DNA from: Alnus glutinosa
Taxonomy: Eukaryota; Streptophyta; Magnoliopsida; Fagales; Betulaceae
NCBI RefSeq assembly: GCF_958979055.1
Contig: NC_084888.1
Coordinates: forward strand, 37,095,804 to 37,159,803
DNA length: 64,000 bases
Direction of reading: 5' to 3'
The translations under genes and the position numbers were made by a program. The notes beneath the pieces are model-generated. The model ran no database searches and was not told where the DNA came from. It saw only the letters and a list, made by a program, of their open reading frames with translations. Below, piece by piece: positions 47,074 to 58,278 of the stretch; positions within the stretch are counted from its first letter, which is position 1, and each line of letters begins with the position of its first letter.

Positions 47074-49605
47074 ATGGAGAGACTAGTGGAAGTGTCGGAC
47101 CAAGAGGTGCGCATAGACTTCTCGCTTAACTGCAAATGCCGGGCTAAGGTGCGCCTGAGGTCACTTTGCACCACCACCCCCATAGCCTTCAAGGTCCAAA
47201 CCTCTTCGCCCTACAAGTTCCTGGTTAACCCACCCACTGGACTCATTCCTCCCTTATCCTACGCCACGCTCCAAATCATCCTCAAACCCCAGACCCAACT
47301 CCCACCCACCTTCCCCCGCTCGCCGTCCGATCGTTTCCTCATCAAGACCGCCGAGTTCTTTCCTAACACTCCCGAATCAGCTCACCAGGACTCTATCAAC
47401 ACCTGGTTTTCGACCAGGCCCCACGGGTCAACTCAGGACCTCAAACTCAAGGTCGCCTTTGTGGGTCCCGTACTTCTCCTCCACGCCGTTAGCTGTGGAG
47501 ACTTGGAAGCCGTCAGGAGCTTAATCAAGCGGCAGAGACCTATCCTCGCCGAGTTTTCACCCGGGGAAGCCCAGTCACTCCTACACGTCGCCGCTGGGCT
47601 GGACAACTCGGAGGAGATGGTGAACCTGCTTGTTGAAGCTGGGCTGAAGATAGACGCACGTGTGAAGTTGGATAGTGCGAGTCATCCGGTGGATTCATCG
47701 AAGGTGTGGCACCAACTGCACGTAGCGGTGGCGTTTGATCGGACGGACGAGATGTTGGATTTGATAAACACGAGGGGATATGGGTCGTTGGATTGGAGGG
47801 ATAAAGAGGGTCGTACACTTTTGCATTTGGCTGCGAGTAAGGGAAGTGTCGGGTGTGCAAAGGTGTTGCTAGAATCGGGTGCGGATAAGAACGCGAAGAG
47901 TAAGGACGGCCGCACCGCGCTGTATAGGGCGTCGGCTAATGGAGACCGTCGGATGGTGGAGTCGTTGATCGAGTTCGGCGCGGACCCCACAATCACCAAT
48001 GATCGAGGACGATCGCCGCTTGACGCTGCTCGTGACAAGGAACACGTAAGTATTGTAAATCTCACCCCACGTGTTAAATAGCTCAGGCCGGTTGGGCTTA
48101 ATGGGCTAATTGGCTCTTGATGTTTCTCGTTGAAGAAAAAGCTAAACCTCAATTGTGTCATGGCCCATGGTGATTTAAATGTTAAGGATAATTGCACCAC
48201 TAGTCTTTGGGATTGGCCTAAATTATGAATCACTCCTTATAATACAAAAATTCATAGAAGGTCTTTGTAGTAAACTATAATTACGAATCACTTTCTAAAT
48301 CCGTTTTCCTTCCACTCAGTTAACAAAATTCGTTAGTTTGACACGTCATATAAATAGTGAGACAACCTCTCAATATCATTTATATTGTAATTCACTAACG
48401 GACTCTGTTAACTTGGTGAACGGAAAACGAATTTAGGGAGTAATTTGTAATTATAATTTATTACAAGGATCCTTCGTAAAGTATTTGTATCACAGAGAAT
48501 GATTCGTAATTTAGGCCAATACCAAGGGGCAATGGTGTAATTATCCCAAAATCTTATATATAAAATTTGGCTAATGAATTCATAAATAAAAATGATTGAG
48601 ATATTACAACTATATTCCCTTATAAATAGACATGACATGTCATGTGTTAGCGTCATATAAGTCATAATTAAATTTAATATTTTAGTAATTAATATTATAA
48701 ATATATGTAGACAGTCACGTTGAGTTGCACAAAATTTATAATAAAAGTAGAAATAATGTTAAAAAATATATGGTCACCCTTTTCTTTCACCAACAAGCCA
48801 ACACCAGAGTATATTTTTTGTATGCAATTACAAATATAGTTGTATCCATTACTTTTATTTTTGACTCAAATAATGCCAAGGGAAAGGCTTTTCATTACGC
48901 AGCCCTTCAATCGGCACTCCTCCAACATGGGTTGGAATTTCATTTTTTTTTCTTTCTTCGGTCTGTAAAACTGATATATGTTTAAAGTTAAAAATGCATA
49001 TGAGAATAAGAATTACAACTCTATTAAAAGACGAATGCAGTTTAATAAATTGTGTTTAAAGAATTTTCTCAAACGTACTCAATTTAAAGAAAAATTATGT
49101 AATAAGTGAATATCTATTATATATATATATTGTACTACACCGATGACCAAAAGAGTGTATGACCATGCAGAAAGAGGTTGTGGAGATTTTGGAACAAGGA
49201 AAAGCAGTGCTAATGGCTGCAATTCGCGGAAAGTCGGAGCACCTTGAGTGGTTGTTGCAGAAAGGCGCGAGGACGGACTACCGCGACCAATACGGCTTGA
49301 CAGCCCTCCATGCAGCGGCTATCAAGGGGCACAGCGATGCAGTGTTGATGCTTGTTGAATACGGGGGAGACTTGGAATGCCAGGACAATGAAGGCCACAC
49401 ACCACTACATTTAGCTGTGGAGGGTGGCAGCCTGGAGACAGTTGAGGCATTGGTCGAGAAGGGTGCCGATGTTGATGCCAAGAGCATGAAGGATGCTACC
49501 CCACTCTTCATGGCTAGAGTCATGGGTTATGATGATATCTCGCAGTTTCTCATAAGCAGGGGAGCCGACTCTGCTCTAATTACATCTCTTTCATCTCCTA
49601 GTTAG
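47074..49605 (+). CDS. VAPYRIN-like protein: N-terminal MSP (VAP) domain plus ankyrin repeats, 468 aa
   Basis: Exons 47074..48045 and 49171..49605 (phase 0; GTAAGT donor, CCATGCAG acceptor). Residues about 1-125 form an MSP/VAP-type beta domain (VRIDFSLNCKCRAKVRLRSL, PYKFLVNPPTGLIPPLSYAT). From about 140 to the end come eight or so ankyrin repeats with the consensus G.T.LH.A...G (GRTLLHLAASKGSVGCAKVL, GLTALHAAAIKGHSDAVLML, GHTPLHLAVEGGSLETVEAL). The same architecture occurs in VAPYRIN, needed for arbuscular mycorrhizal and rhizobial entry, but this protein is shorter and more like the VAPYRIN-like clade. A role at membrane contact or trafficking sites is inference. The intron contains a MITE (48186..48548). 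Exon 1 is GC-rich compared with exon 2's flanks. Confidence 0.85.
48186..48548. mobile_element. MITE in the VAPYRIN-like intron
   Basis: The left end GGATAATTGCACCACTAG and the right end (read inward GGGATAATTACACCATTGCC) continue as inverted similarity through TTGGCCTAAATTATGAATCA. The GGATAATT-ACC terminal motif matches that of the MITE at 9765..10323, so they may belong to related families. No clear target duplication. Confidence 0.75.
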
Positions 49606-50010
49606 ATCTGTATGCCGCCACTAACTTTGACGCTTGTACTTTTACAAACTTTATATACTTTATAATTGGGTGTCCGAATTAGATTGCAATATATTCGCTA
49701 GTCACGGAGAGGAAGCTGTAGTACCAACCTCTTCTTGGCAGGTAGATCTTATAAAAGCTATCACAATCTGAGCAACAAAATTGCTGTATATCTATCCATC
49801 ACAAATATCTCAGCTAGCAAAGGTCCGACCTATTCTATTCACTCTTCAATTGTACAAATCACAAGCCCATCACCATCCAGTCCCATTTTTTGGGAAATTG
49901 CAGCACAATTATACGACAGCTGCAGAGACCGCAAGCACACGCTTCAAATCCTGGAAGCTTCCTAAAATGCTTTCGATGAGTTAAAAAAAAAAAACAGCGA
50001 ATTGGAAAAA
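49606..50010. other. Short intergenic region before PNGase A-like gene
   Basis: 405 bases holding the VAPYRIN-like 3' flank and the PNGase A promoter on the same strand. Nothing further recognised; an A run lies at 49983..49994. Confidence 0.5.
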
Positions 50011-51789
50011 ATGTTTGTCTTCCTCTTTTTCTTCCTCCTCTTCACCGTTCCGGTCTCACCCTCCTCCTCCCCAGACCGCTACACAAAATCCGTCCTCCAA
50101 CCACTCCAAGTCAAACACCGAGAATACTTGGAGCTCGCCCATCCCCTGCCGTCCGATTACCTGGTCCCATCATGCACCCACCGGATCCTCCGCCACTCCT
50201 TCGCCAACACCATCAACTCTCCTCCCTTCTCTACCCGCTACTACCCGCCGTTAGATTGCCCCTCCCCCTGGTCCCACGTGGCCCTCGATTTCCGCGCCGA
50301 GTGCAGAGGCGAGCAGTACGACCGCATCGCCGGCTTGTGGCTCGGCGGGGCAGAGCTTCTCCGCACCAGCACAGCCGAGCCGACGAAGTGCGGAATCTTC
50401 TGGAAGGTTCGAAAGGACATCACCAGGTACTCCTCTCTCCTCTCACGCTACGACCTCAACCTCACCATGATGCTCGAGAACATCGTCAACAACATCTATA
50501 CCGGCGTTTACCACATCACCGTCAGTTTCCTCTACTACAAGGATAACGCCGTCAGGGTTCCGTCACAGATCTCGGATCCAAATTTTGGGTTTCTTGGGGA
50601 TAAACAACGCGGTGGTGGGGTTCGTATGTGGCAAGGCCTCGGGGGCTTGTATGAACCACCGGCCGATTTTATAATCCCGATATCGGATCGGGGCGATAAG
50701 GGCTTTTGGTTCAGAATCGAGAGCGAATTGGACTCCCGCTCCAAGGGAATTCGGATCCCGCGGAATACATACCGAGCCGTTTTGGAACTGTACGTGTCGT
50801 TTCACGGGAACGACGAGTTTTGGTACTCGAACCCGCCAAATTCGTACATCAAAACGAACAACTTAACGACCGAACGCGGCAACGGAGCTTACAGAGAGGT
50901 TTACGTGACGATAGACGGGAAGTTCGTCGGGTCGGAGGCTCCGTTCCCGGTGGTGTTCACGGGTGGGGTGAACCCGTTGTTCTGGGAACCGGTTGTGGGA
51001 ATCGGAGCGTTTAACCTTCCAAGCTACGACTTCGATTTGACACCGTTTTTAGGTGTTCTTTTGGACGGGAAAATTCACAGGTTTGGATTTGGAGTGACCG
51101 AAGGCATTGCGTATTGGCTTGTGAACGCGAATTTGCACCTTTGGGTGGATCACAAATCGCCCAAGGTCCATGCAAGGTCTGTTGTTTACAACAGTCCTCG
51201 ATTGAAGATCAAGCGTCGATCAGATTTCAAGCTTCTCGATGGGTCATTCAAGGTGGAGGCAGAGAGGAAAGCTCTGTTTGTGGGGTGGGTTAAGTCGAGC
51301 TTCGGCAACTTGACCACGGTTTTCTCGCAAGACTACAGGTTGAAGAACGTGGTGAGCTTCGAGAACAATGGAGCATATAAATTGGTGAAGCAGAAGGTGA
51401 AGGCAAAGCGAGAGGTGATCGTGGCGAATGATAGAGATCAGTCAGTCGCTCGTGTGAGCGTTAGGAGGAAATACCCTCTTAATCTCATCACTTCAACTCA
51501 GCCGGGACGGAAGAAGAAGAAGAAGAACACGTATTTGCTTGTCACGAACGTTTCTCATGCATTGAGCGAGAGGTATTCGCAGGGGGACTCTGCGAGCGTT
51601 GTTTACAATATGCAGGATTCTCGAGGGTGGATGGAGGTGGAGGATCATTCGGTTCTCTCTGGTGCGGCGATGACTCGACAAAGCTTTAGTTATAGGAATG
51701 CGTTTGGTTGCTACTCGCGGACTGTACAAGCAAGCAATGGCAGGCTAATCAGAGACAATACCACCTCTGGTTGCCTTTCTTCATTCTAG
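50011..51789 (+). CDS. Peptide-N4-(N-acetyl-beta-glucosaminyl)asparagine amidase A-like (PNGase A), 592 aa
   Basis: Single exon. ATG at 50011 (the frame is open three codons upstream but without an ATG). An N-terminal hydrophobic signal peptide (FVFLFFFLLFTVPVSP) is followed by the PNGase A domain: LDFRAECRGEQYDRIAGLWL, GGAELLRTSTAEPTKCGIFW, KVRKDITRYSSLL, GNGAYREVYVTIDGKFVG, PFPVVFTGGVNPLFWEPVVG and IGAFNLPSYDFDLTPFLG. The length fits the family (about 590-610 aa). Related enzymes release N-glycans, including core alpha-1,3-fucosylated ones, from glycopeptides in the secretory pathway, vacuole or apoplast. A run of Lys (KKKKK, residue about 500) is unusual. The Arabidopsis counterpart by position would be At5g05480. 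Confidence 0.93.
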   Translation: MFVFLFFFLLFTVPVSPSSSPDRYTKSVLQPLQVKHREYLELAHPLPSDYLVPSCTHRILRHSFANTINSPPFSTRYYPPLDCPSPWSHVALDFRAECRGEQYDRIAGLWLGGAELLRTSTAEPTKCGIFWKVRKDITRYSSLLSRYDLNLTMMLENIVNNIYTGVYHITVSFLYYKDNAVRVPSQISDPNFGFLGDKQRGGGVRMWQGLGGLYEPPADFIIPISDRGDKGFWFRIESELDSRSKGIRIPRNTYRAVLELYVSFHGNDEFWYSNPPNSYIKTNNLTTERGNGAYREVYVTIDGKFVGSEAPFPVVFTGGVNPLFWEPVVGIGAFNLPSYDFDLTPFLGVLLDGKIHRFGFGVTEGIAYWLVNANLHLWVDHKSPKVHARSVVYNSPRLKIKRRSDFKLLDGSFKVEAERKALFVGWVKSSFGNLTTVFSQDYRLKNVVSFENNGAYKLVKQKVKAKREVIVANDRDQSVARVSVRRKYPLNLITSTQPGRKKKKKNTYLLVTNVSHALSERYSQGDSASVVYNMQDSRGWMEVEDHSVLSGAAMTRQSFSYRNAFGCYSRTVQASNGRLIRDNTTSGCLSSF

Positions 51790-52679
51790 TTCTCCACCGC
51801 ACGAATTCTCGTTTCAAGATATTTACCTATAATTAATGGTTTGCAATCTGCATGAAATTGGGTCAACTCTTTATCAGTGTGTACTTGTCTATATATGTGA
51901 TTTTTAGAATAATTAATGTAAAGAATTTGAAACTACTGGTGTGTGTTGTGTGTGCATTTATTTTTTCGGTGCTTGAATTTTGCACCCTTTTGTGTCCACA
52001 AATAGGGTCGGAATAAAGATGTCTAATATCAGGTTAAATTATCAGTTATCATCGATAGAAATTTGTGAATTTAATTAATATTGAAAAAATCTTACTTAAC
52101 CCTATGAACTGTCATAACTTTTGCAATGTCTCCCAAAGTTGAAAAGTTTACAATGTAAATGTTCGACTTTCAATCACCATTCTCCCATTAAGGTTTTTTA
52201 CTAATTCAAACGGTAACAAGTAAATGTCCCTTATACCCATTGTAAAATTGATAAAACTACACATTTACTCTTATTTAGAAAAAAAAAAAAAAAAAAAATG
52301 ACCCACCGAACCCATGTCATGACCGTGTGTCGGTCTGGGCTGAAATAAGCTGATGACCGTGTGTCGGTTTGGACTGAAATAAGCTGATACATCGACCATT
52401 CACGTTGCAAACTTTTGAACTTTAGCATGACAATTCGGAGGATAAATGAAGTTTTTCCATTAATATTTCAACACATATCTATAGAATTCACAGTTCGACA
52501 AAAATAGAGAACAAGAATTTGGATCTTGCGATTAAGAACCTTTGTAATAAGAGTAGGAAGGAATGCTTTCTTTCTTTCAATTTCTATCTATTTTTCTTTC
52601 TTATATTTGTCAATAGAACATATAAAACTAGGTAAATGATTGTAGAGTGGTAAATGATCAGCTCCAACCATGATTAAGT
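51790..52679. other. Convergent intergenic region between PNGase A-like and PMT genes
   Basis: Holds both 3' flanks. An A run (52279..52298) and a 34-bp tandem duplication are inside. No gene seen. Confidence 0.5.
52321..52388. repeat. 34-bp tandem duplication
   Basis: GACCGTGTGTCGGTCTGGGC at 52321 recurs at 52355 with two changes; each unit ends TGAAATAAGCTGAT. Confidence 0.9.
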
Positions 52680-55600
52680 TTATCCAGCCGTTGGACGCCA
52701 GAAACCCTTCTTACCAACAAGAAACTGACCTTCAAAAAGGGCTACGGACCAATGAAGCGAACGCAAGATTGGAGTAAGCATGTTTATCATTTCCATGGTG
52801 TCCTGAATCACAACATATCCGCCTGGTCTCAATATGCGATCCATCTCAGCGATTACATCTACGGCATCACATCTGACAAAATCCAAAATTCTCAAAGTCA
52901 CCATTGGTAAAGCCAAAATGAAAATATTAATTTAGGCTTGTTTTCAAATTTTTGGTAAAAAAAATTGTAGTAGGATGTAAGGGAAACTATGTTTATCCCC
53001 CTCTAACTACCACGCTAATTGCAATGTCCCTACCAATCTACCGAAGTTACAATGCCCCCTCCCCCCTCCTCTCCCTTCTGCGCCCAAAATGGGAAAAAAA
53101 AAAAAAAAAAAAAAAAAAATTATCCTTTTTAGCTTCTTTTTTCAAAAAAAATTCGGCTTTTTTTTATTTTTTTTTTTATTTTTTTTTATTTTTGTTTTTC
53201 TAAAAAATATAATAAAAAAAATCTCGTTTTTTCGATTTTTTTTTTTCTTATGAAAGTTATTTTTGTTATTTTGGATCCAGTAATGGGACATTGCAACTCC
53301 AATCCCAATGGTAGATTGGGAGAACATTGCAAAAATTGAAACATAGAGATAAACTTTGCAAATAGGGTGATAGTTAGAGGGAGTAAATGTAGTTTTTTCT
53401 CGTATATATGCAAGAATTACATTTACATATCCGTTCTTAAAAAATGTTCCAAATGAGTCAGCTGTTAGCAATATAAGAGGGTAGCGAGTAAAATAGTTGA
53501 TGTACCTTTGTGTACGATCTCTGAAGAGAAAGCTAGAATGCAGTAGATCATATGTTCGAGGATAGGTATTAAGAGACTCGCACCAGTCATGATAGATTCC
53601 AATCAACCCTCTGTCAAATATAACGGACAGAGTATCTGGTGCATCAATGGGGATCACATTCATTACCCAGACAGGAAGATCACTAAGTGCTGCGGCAAAT
53701 CTGAAATAAGCAGAAACTCAAATTCAGTTTAGAGAGTAGATGAAGGGTGATCCTGCAATATATGTGCTATTGATGGAACCAAAGACAACATTAGAAAAGA
53801 ACCCATCAAGACAGAAGCATGGACTGCTGTCAACACAGAAGTGGCAAAGAGGAAAAGAAAGGGCGAGATCAAATAAAGCTAATGAGTAAATTATAGATAT
53901 GAATCTCAGCCCTCTATTTGCATGTTCACCTTTAGAGAGAGAGAGAAAACCAAGAGCAATGGAGAACCAGAGATTAGTGGGTAACTACTAAAATAACAAA
54001 AATGAAGAAATGGTAGTAACATAGCGCTAGGTCGTTTAATTTACCCTCCATAATGAGCATTCATATCCATCACATTCCTCACACTCGACCAGTTTATGGT
54101 CAGGTTGTTCAAGTAAACATCGGATGCAAGTGCAGACCAATGTTTTGTGTCCTCATAAAACATTTCTTCAGCACCTGGTTCGGTTGATAGGCTTGCAGGT
54201 TTACTGCTCAGCCTCTTGGGCCAGGGCATGGGCCAGCTGAACAAGTTACTCATACGATCTAGTGGAGGCAGAGAAAGACAACTACTGAGAGGCACGTACC
54301 TACCACAGAAATATGGAAATGATTAGCATATTCAGAATAGTATTCTGACGAAAGTGGTATAAGCATGTCACATGTGCCACCACTAGCACTAATAAGTACT
54401 AACAGTAGCTGCAGCAGCAATATTTGTTTGATGGAGATCACAGCTACGTTTTAGGAGAATACCATGAGCTGTTTTTCGTATCTTTCTGTTCACATAAAGG
54501 TGGATTATTTTCTTTGCGTTTTCCATAGCAGGATGGTGAGACAGGCTTCTGGTATATTACGAGCCCAATTCCAGATGAATCAACAGTCTTAGCCACAACT
54601 TTCCAGCACATTGATTTTGTCAGAGCCACCATAGCTGCAAGAAATATTAAATGCAAATGTCCAACTTTGATTAACTACACACCTATTCAAGCTTGTCTGG
54701 ATCTCATATTGCTAAATGTGATGAAATGATGAATTCAAAAAAAAAGAATTAACTACAACATGTAAGAAATCATGAGTGACTAGAGTGACACAATCAAGAG
54801 AATGAGATCAGAACACAAACCCTTCCATACACTCTTATCTCTTTCATCGTCCCGATAAACTGGCGTAGCAGACCATACAAAAAAACCACCAGGCCTAAGA
54901 ATTCTGTTGAGTTCGATCAAGGGTTTCCCACCTAAGATTTACAACCAAAACGACAGAACACAGTGAAAATGATTTAAAGATAGATCTTCGGACTTAATAG
55001 TGAAAAGCGGTTACACAAAGTACCATCTGCATCCCAGTGAACCCTGCATCGTGCACAGTGAATCAAATCATATGCATTGTCTGGAAAGGTCAGCTTCTGT
55101 GTTCCAATGACTGAAAGGGTAGCCGGAATCCCTCGTTCAAGAGCAAACTGTATCTGAGCTTCGTGCTCATCCTTTGGAGCAAATGACATGGTAATCACAT
55201 TTTTGTCCAGCAAATAGCCACCGAAGCTTGCAACTCCACAACCAACATCTAATATAACCCTGACATGCCTCCCCCACCCAATAGTTTGTAAAGTCTAAAA
55301 AGTAACACAAGAAAAACAAGGTTCATCACATGTTTATCAAGAACAATACTGTTAATCCCAAACACAACAGACATGGAGATGAAATAAATACACACAGTTT
55401 AATTACTAATTATCCCAAAAGCTTAAGTTGATAGAAAATGATGAATTTAATTATTACTTTAACACTTCTTCTCACGTGTATGCTCAAACAAGTAGACCCG
55501 GTACGTGAAATATTCAATTGAAATTGAAATAAACTATAGAGTCAAGGTTTGAACTCAATACCCACAAAAAACAAAAAAAAAAACAAAAACAAAAACAAAA

Positions 55601-56509
55601 AAACAAAAAAAGAAGAAGAAGGAAAAGAAGTTCGGACTCAATGACTGCTTATCCCAAACACTTAAACTGATAAAAAAATGTTGAATTTAATTATTTAATT
55701 AATACTTTTAACGCACTCTGCTTTAGCTGGTAAGATTCTAAGGCTGGTAAAGCCACCAAAAAAATGGTATACCTTTTCTATAAATTCAATGTAACTGGTA
55801 ACTCCTTCCTTGAATTGGGTGCCACCTCCAGGAAAAACAAGATAATTTCCAGACTTACGCACCCAGTTTTGGTCCTTCTTATACTCAACAAGCTTTGGAT
55901 GAGGAACATTATCATACCAAATCTGGAAAACAGATAAACATCTCGATTCAGAAAATACAAAAGAAGTACCCCATGAATCAAACTTCAGAGTTACCTAGAA
56001 AACCTGGAGGATAAAACAAACATAGTTTTCGTAAACGACAGAAACAAATCTTACCAAAGAAGCAATCTCACCATGTCCCTGCTCTTAGGCCAGGGAAGCG
56101 GGGCCTTGTATCCACTGGGAAGCGGGACCAAGCACCGTGGGCTCGGATCCGGGCAATGCCGCTCACGATGCTCCATATGCCTCCTGGACTTCAACGCCTT
56201 GATCGCCTTAAAGTTATCCAAACACGGTATGTAATCGACGGCCACGGAACCTTTACAGAGCTTCCAATCAAGGTCAAAATCCAAATTCCCATTGAGAACC
56301 GGAGCGGTGTCGTTTTGGGGGGGCGGGGGCGGGGGTGAGCGGGTGCTAGGGTTTGAGGGATGGATGGGGGTGTCGGAGGAGGAAGAGGAGTAGAGGAAGA
56401 GAGGATAGCGGGTGGTGTTGGTGAAGAGGAGGATTGTGAAGCAGATTAGTAGGACTGAGAGGGTTACGATGAATGGGAATTTTCTGTCTCTGATGAATGT
56501 GATGGCCAT
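52680..56509 (-). CDS. Putative methyltransferase of the QUA2/TSD2 family, PMT22/PMT23-like, 594 aa
   Basis: Exons (5' to 3'): 56072..56509, 55773..55922, 55024..55294, 54821..54931, 54463..54634, 54045..54299, 53506..53700, 52680..52872; 595 codons, phases consistent. The protein is type II membrane: a short cytosolic N-terminus, one helix ([19 protein letters not shown], residues about 11-29) and a Pro/Ser stem. The lumenal methyltransferase region has YIPCLDN, the SAM motif [64 protein letters not shown] and a second [13 protein letters not shown]. This family acts in the Golgi and is implicated in pectin (homogalacturonan) methylesterification. The size and stem fit PMT22/23 (At3g56080/At2g40280). 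Intron 7 contains a TIR element. A GA repeat sits just upstream of the ATG. Confidence 0.94.
52981..53400. mobile_element. MITE in the last PMT intron, about 420 bp
   Basis: The left end GGGAAACTATGTTTATCCCC and the right end (read inward AGAAAAAACTACATTTACTC) continue inverted through CTCTAACTA, then GCAATGTCCCTACCAATC. The centre is A- and T-run rich. It lies wholly within intron 7 (52873..53505), so splicing need not be affected. Confidence 0.7.
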
Positions 56510-56513
56510 TTTT

Positions 56514-56532
56514 AGAGAGAGAGAGAGAGAGA
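56514..56532. repeat. GA microsatellite in the PMT leader
   Basis: GA run (CT on the gene's strand) 5 bases upstream of the ATG. Confidence 0.8.
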
Positions 56533-57787
56533 ATTGTAGAGCTAAAAAGGAGCTGATCAATCAAGATCTGACTGAAACTGGGGAGGGAGACAGAGAGACA
56601 CGGTGATTGAACGAGTGGGGATTCGAAATGTCGTTACCTGGTGCGGGGAAAGTAGTAGTATAAAAAGAAGCGTGACTTTTGAATAACAGTTTAATAATTT
56701 ACACCACTTTCCAATTCCCAGGCACTTTAGGCGGTTTTCAGCTAACTAAAACTGTACCTGTGTCGGCTGGACTTAATTTAGTTTGGGCTCGGGTCGGTAA
56801 TTAATTTGAGCCCCGACTTGGCTCTAAGCCTCCAACTAGTAGAGTTTGCAACAAAGTTGTTTATTTTTTCTTTTTTTCTTTTTTCAAATCATATCGGACG
56901 AAATTTGTCTCTTAAATCTACTCTGTGTTTGCTATGAAACATTTTTTTTTTATCCTTTTAAAGCTTTTTTTTTCGAAAATTTATCATTTTAAAGTTGATG
57001 TGACTTTTAAAATTACTATTAATTTTGAAATGGATCATTATTAAATTTTGATCAAATTTTAATTTTAAAAAGTCACATTAACTTTAAAAGAATAAAAAAA
57101 TGACATAAAAAATAGTTCTTAACATGTCTTTTTAGTATATGAATTCCATATATATTTAAAATAAAAAAACATAAGAATCATGCACTACTAAAAAATCATT
57201 CCCTCTATTATTTATATGATTTAAAAATATATGCCAATTTAATAGACTCCAAAAAAATTGTTTGTGGTGAAAGTTCGGGCTACGCAAACCTTAAGCCATG
57301 ATCTCACTTTGTCTCGAGTTATTTAAGTGAAAAAGTATTTTACTAGTACATATTAGACATCTATTTCCTAACCATCTTCTACTAATTTTTTAAAAATACT
57401 AATAGAACCTTACTAATTAATATATAACTTATTCATTAAAGATGATTAAAACAATTAATAAAAAAAAAAAATACTACAAGTATCAATGAATAAGCTCAAC
57501 ATCATCTTAATAAGACTACATTTGTAAAAGCTTAAGTACATGCAGTATCTATCCAAATTTTTATACAACCAAATTTCAAATCTACCATAGACTTTGTGAG
57601 ACCCAATGTAAGTCATACGAATCCAACGGCAATTTTGAAAATGAAATAAGTAAAAATTAGATTTCTATCCAAAAAAATGTCCCTGACACTCCAAATCAAT
57701 TATTGATTTTTTTTTATTTAATAAGAATTAGTTGAAAGTGTCGAGTTAGTTTTGTTAGATAAATATTAAATATAATTATAGTATCTA
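56533..57787. other. Intergenic DNA, PMT promoter side
   Basis: The first 200 bases should carry the PMT promoter. The rest is AT-rich, with short inverted TTAAAGTTGATGTGACTTTTA-type pieces near 56990-57085 that may be a degraded MITE. Confidence 0.4.
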
Positions 57788-58240
57788 GCCTTTCTAACTA
57801 AAAGTATCTCACTTGGCAAGCTAGAACGACGATCTCTTCTGGCCGCATTAACAAAGCTCAGTGAAGCTTGGGCCCCGTTGTGATCCCATTACAGGAGACG
57901 CTCTCGCTGTACTTGTAGCAGCCTGCTTGGTAGTGTCGCTCAAGCTGCAGTCCTTTATTTTGGAAAGAAACTCTCAGGCTGTTGTCCTTGCTATCAACAA
58001 CCCGCACATCACCCTTGATTGGCAGGTCTATCCAATCTTCTCGGACCTCATCTCCTATCTTCTCTCCTCTTGTAGGAAAGAGCCTAGGAAAATTCACATA
58101 AATACAAACTTCTACACCCACTGTGTGTCCCGCGCACAAACACAAAAAGTTTACACTGAATTAGTGAGGTATAATGTTCCGTGCTTGGAAAACTGCCCAA
58201 TCACTTGGTTGTATACAACCACAAAATAACTCGTTAAAAA
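57788..58240 (+). mobile_element. LINE RNase H remnant, abutting the eIF2alpha 3' end in antisense
   Basis: A plus-strand frame (about 57890..58230) reads GDALAVLVAACLVVSLKLQ, SFILERNSQAVVLAINNPH and DWQVYPIFSDLISYL, followed by THCVSRAQTQKVYTELVRY. This is the second half of an RNase H domain of the RVT_3 type, as found at the 3' end of L1-type LINE ORF2, including the conserved Glu and Asp-like acidic positions in degenerate form. The start of the domain is disrupted by frame changes. Nothing upstream resembles RT, so only a short fragment remains. It ends about 40 bases from the eIF2alpha stop on the other strand. Confidence 0.7.
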
Positions 58241-58278
58241 CAGAAAAAAAAAAAAAATTAGTCATTCTATGTGCTGCT

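Noticed and set aside
48408-48985. Short frames in the VAPYRIN-like intron
   Set aside because: AT-rich intronic DNA and MITE sequence; no homology recognised.
50002-50010. PNGase A-like start three codons upstream
   Set aside because: The codon there is TTG; the first ATG is at 50011 and gives a normal signal peptide.
50015-51014. Overlapping out-of-frame reading frames within the PNGase A-like gene
   Set aside because: High G+C coding sequence creates shadow frames; only the 592-codon frame has family motifs.
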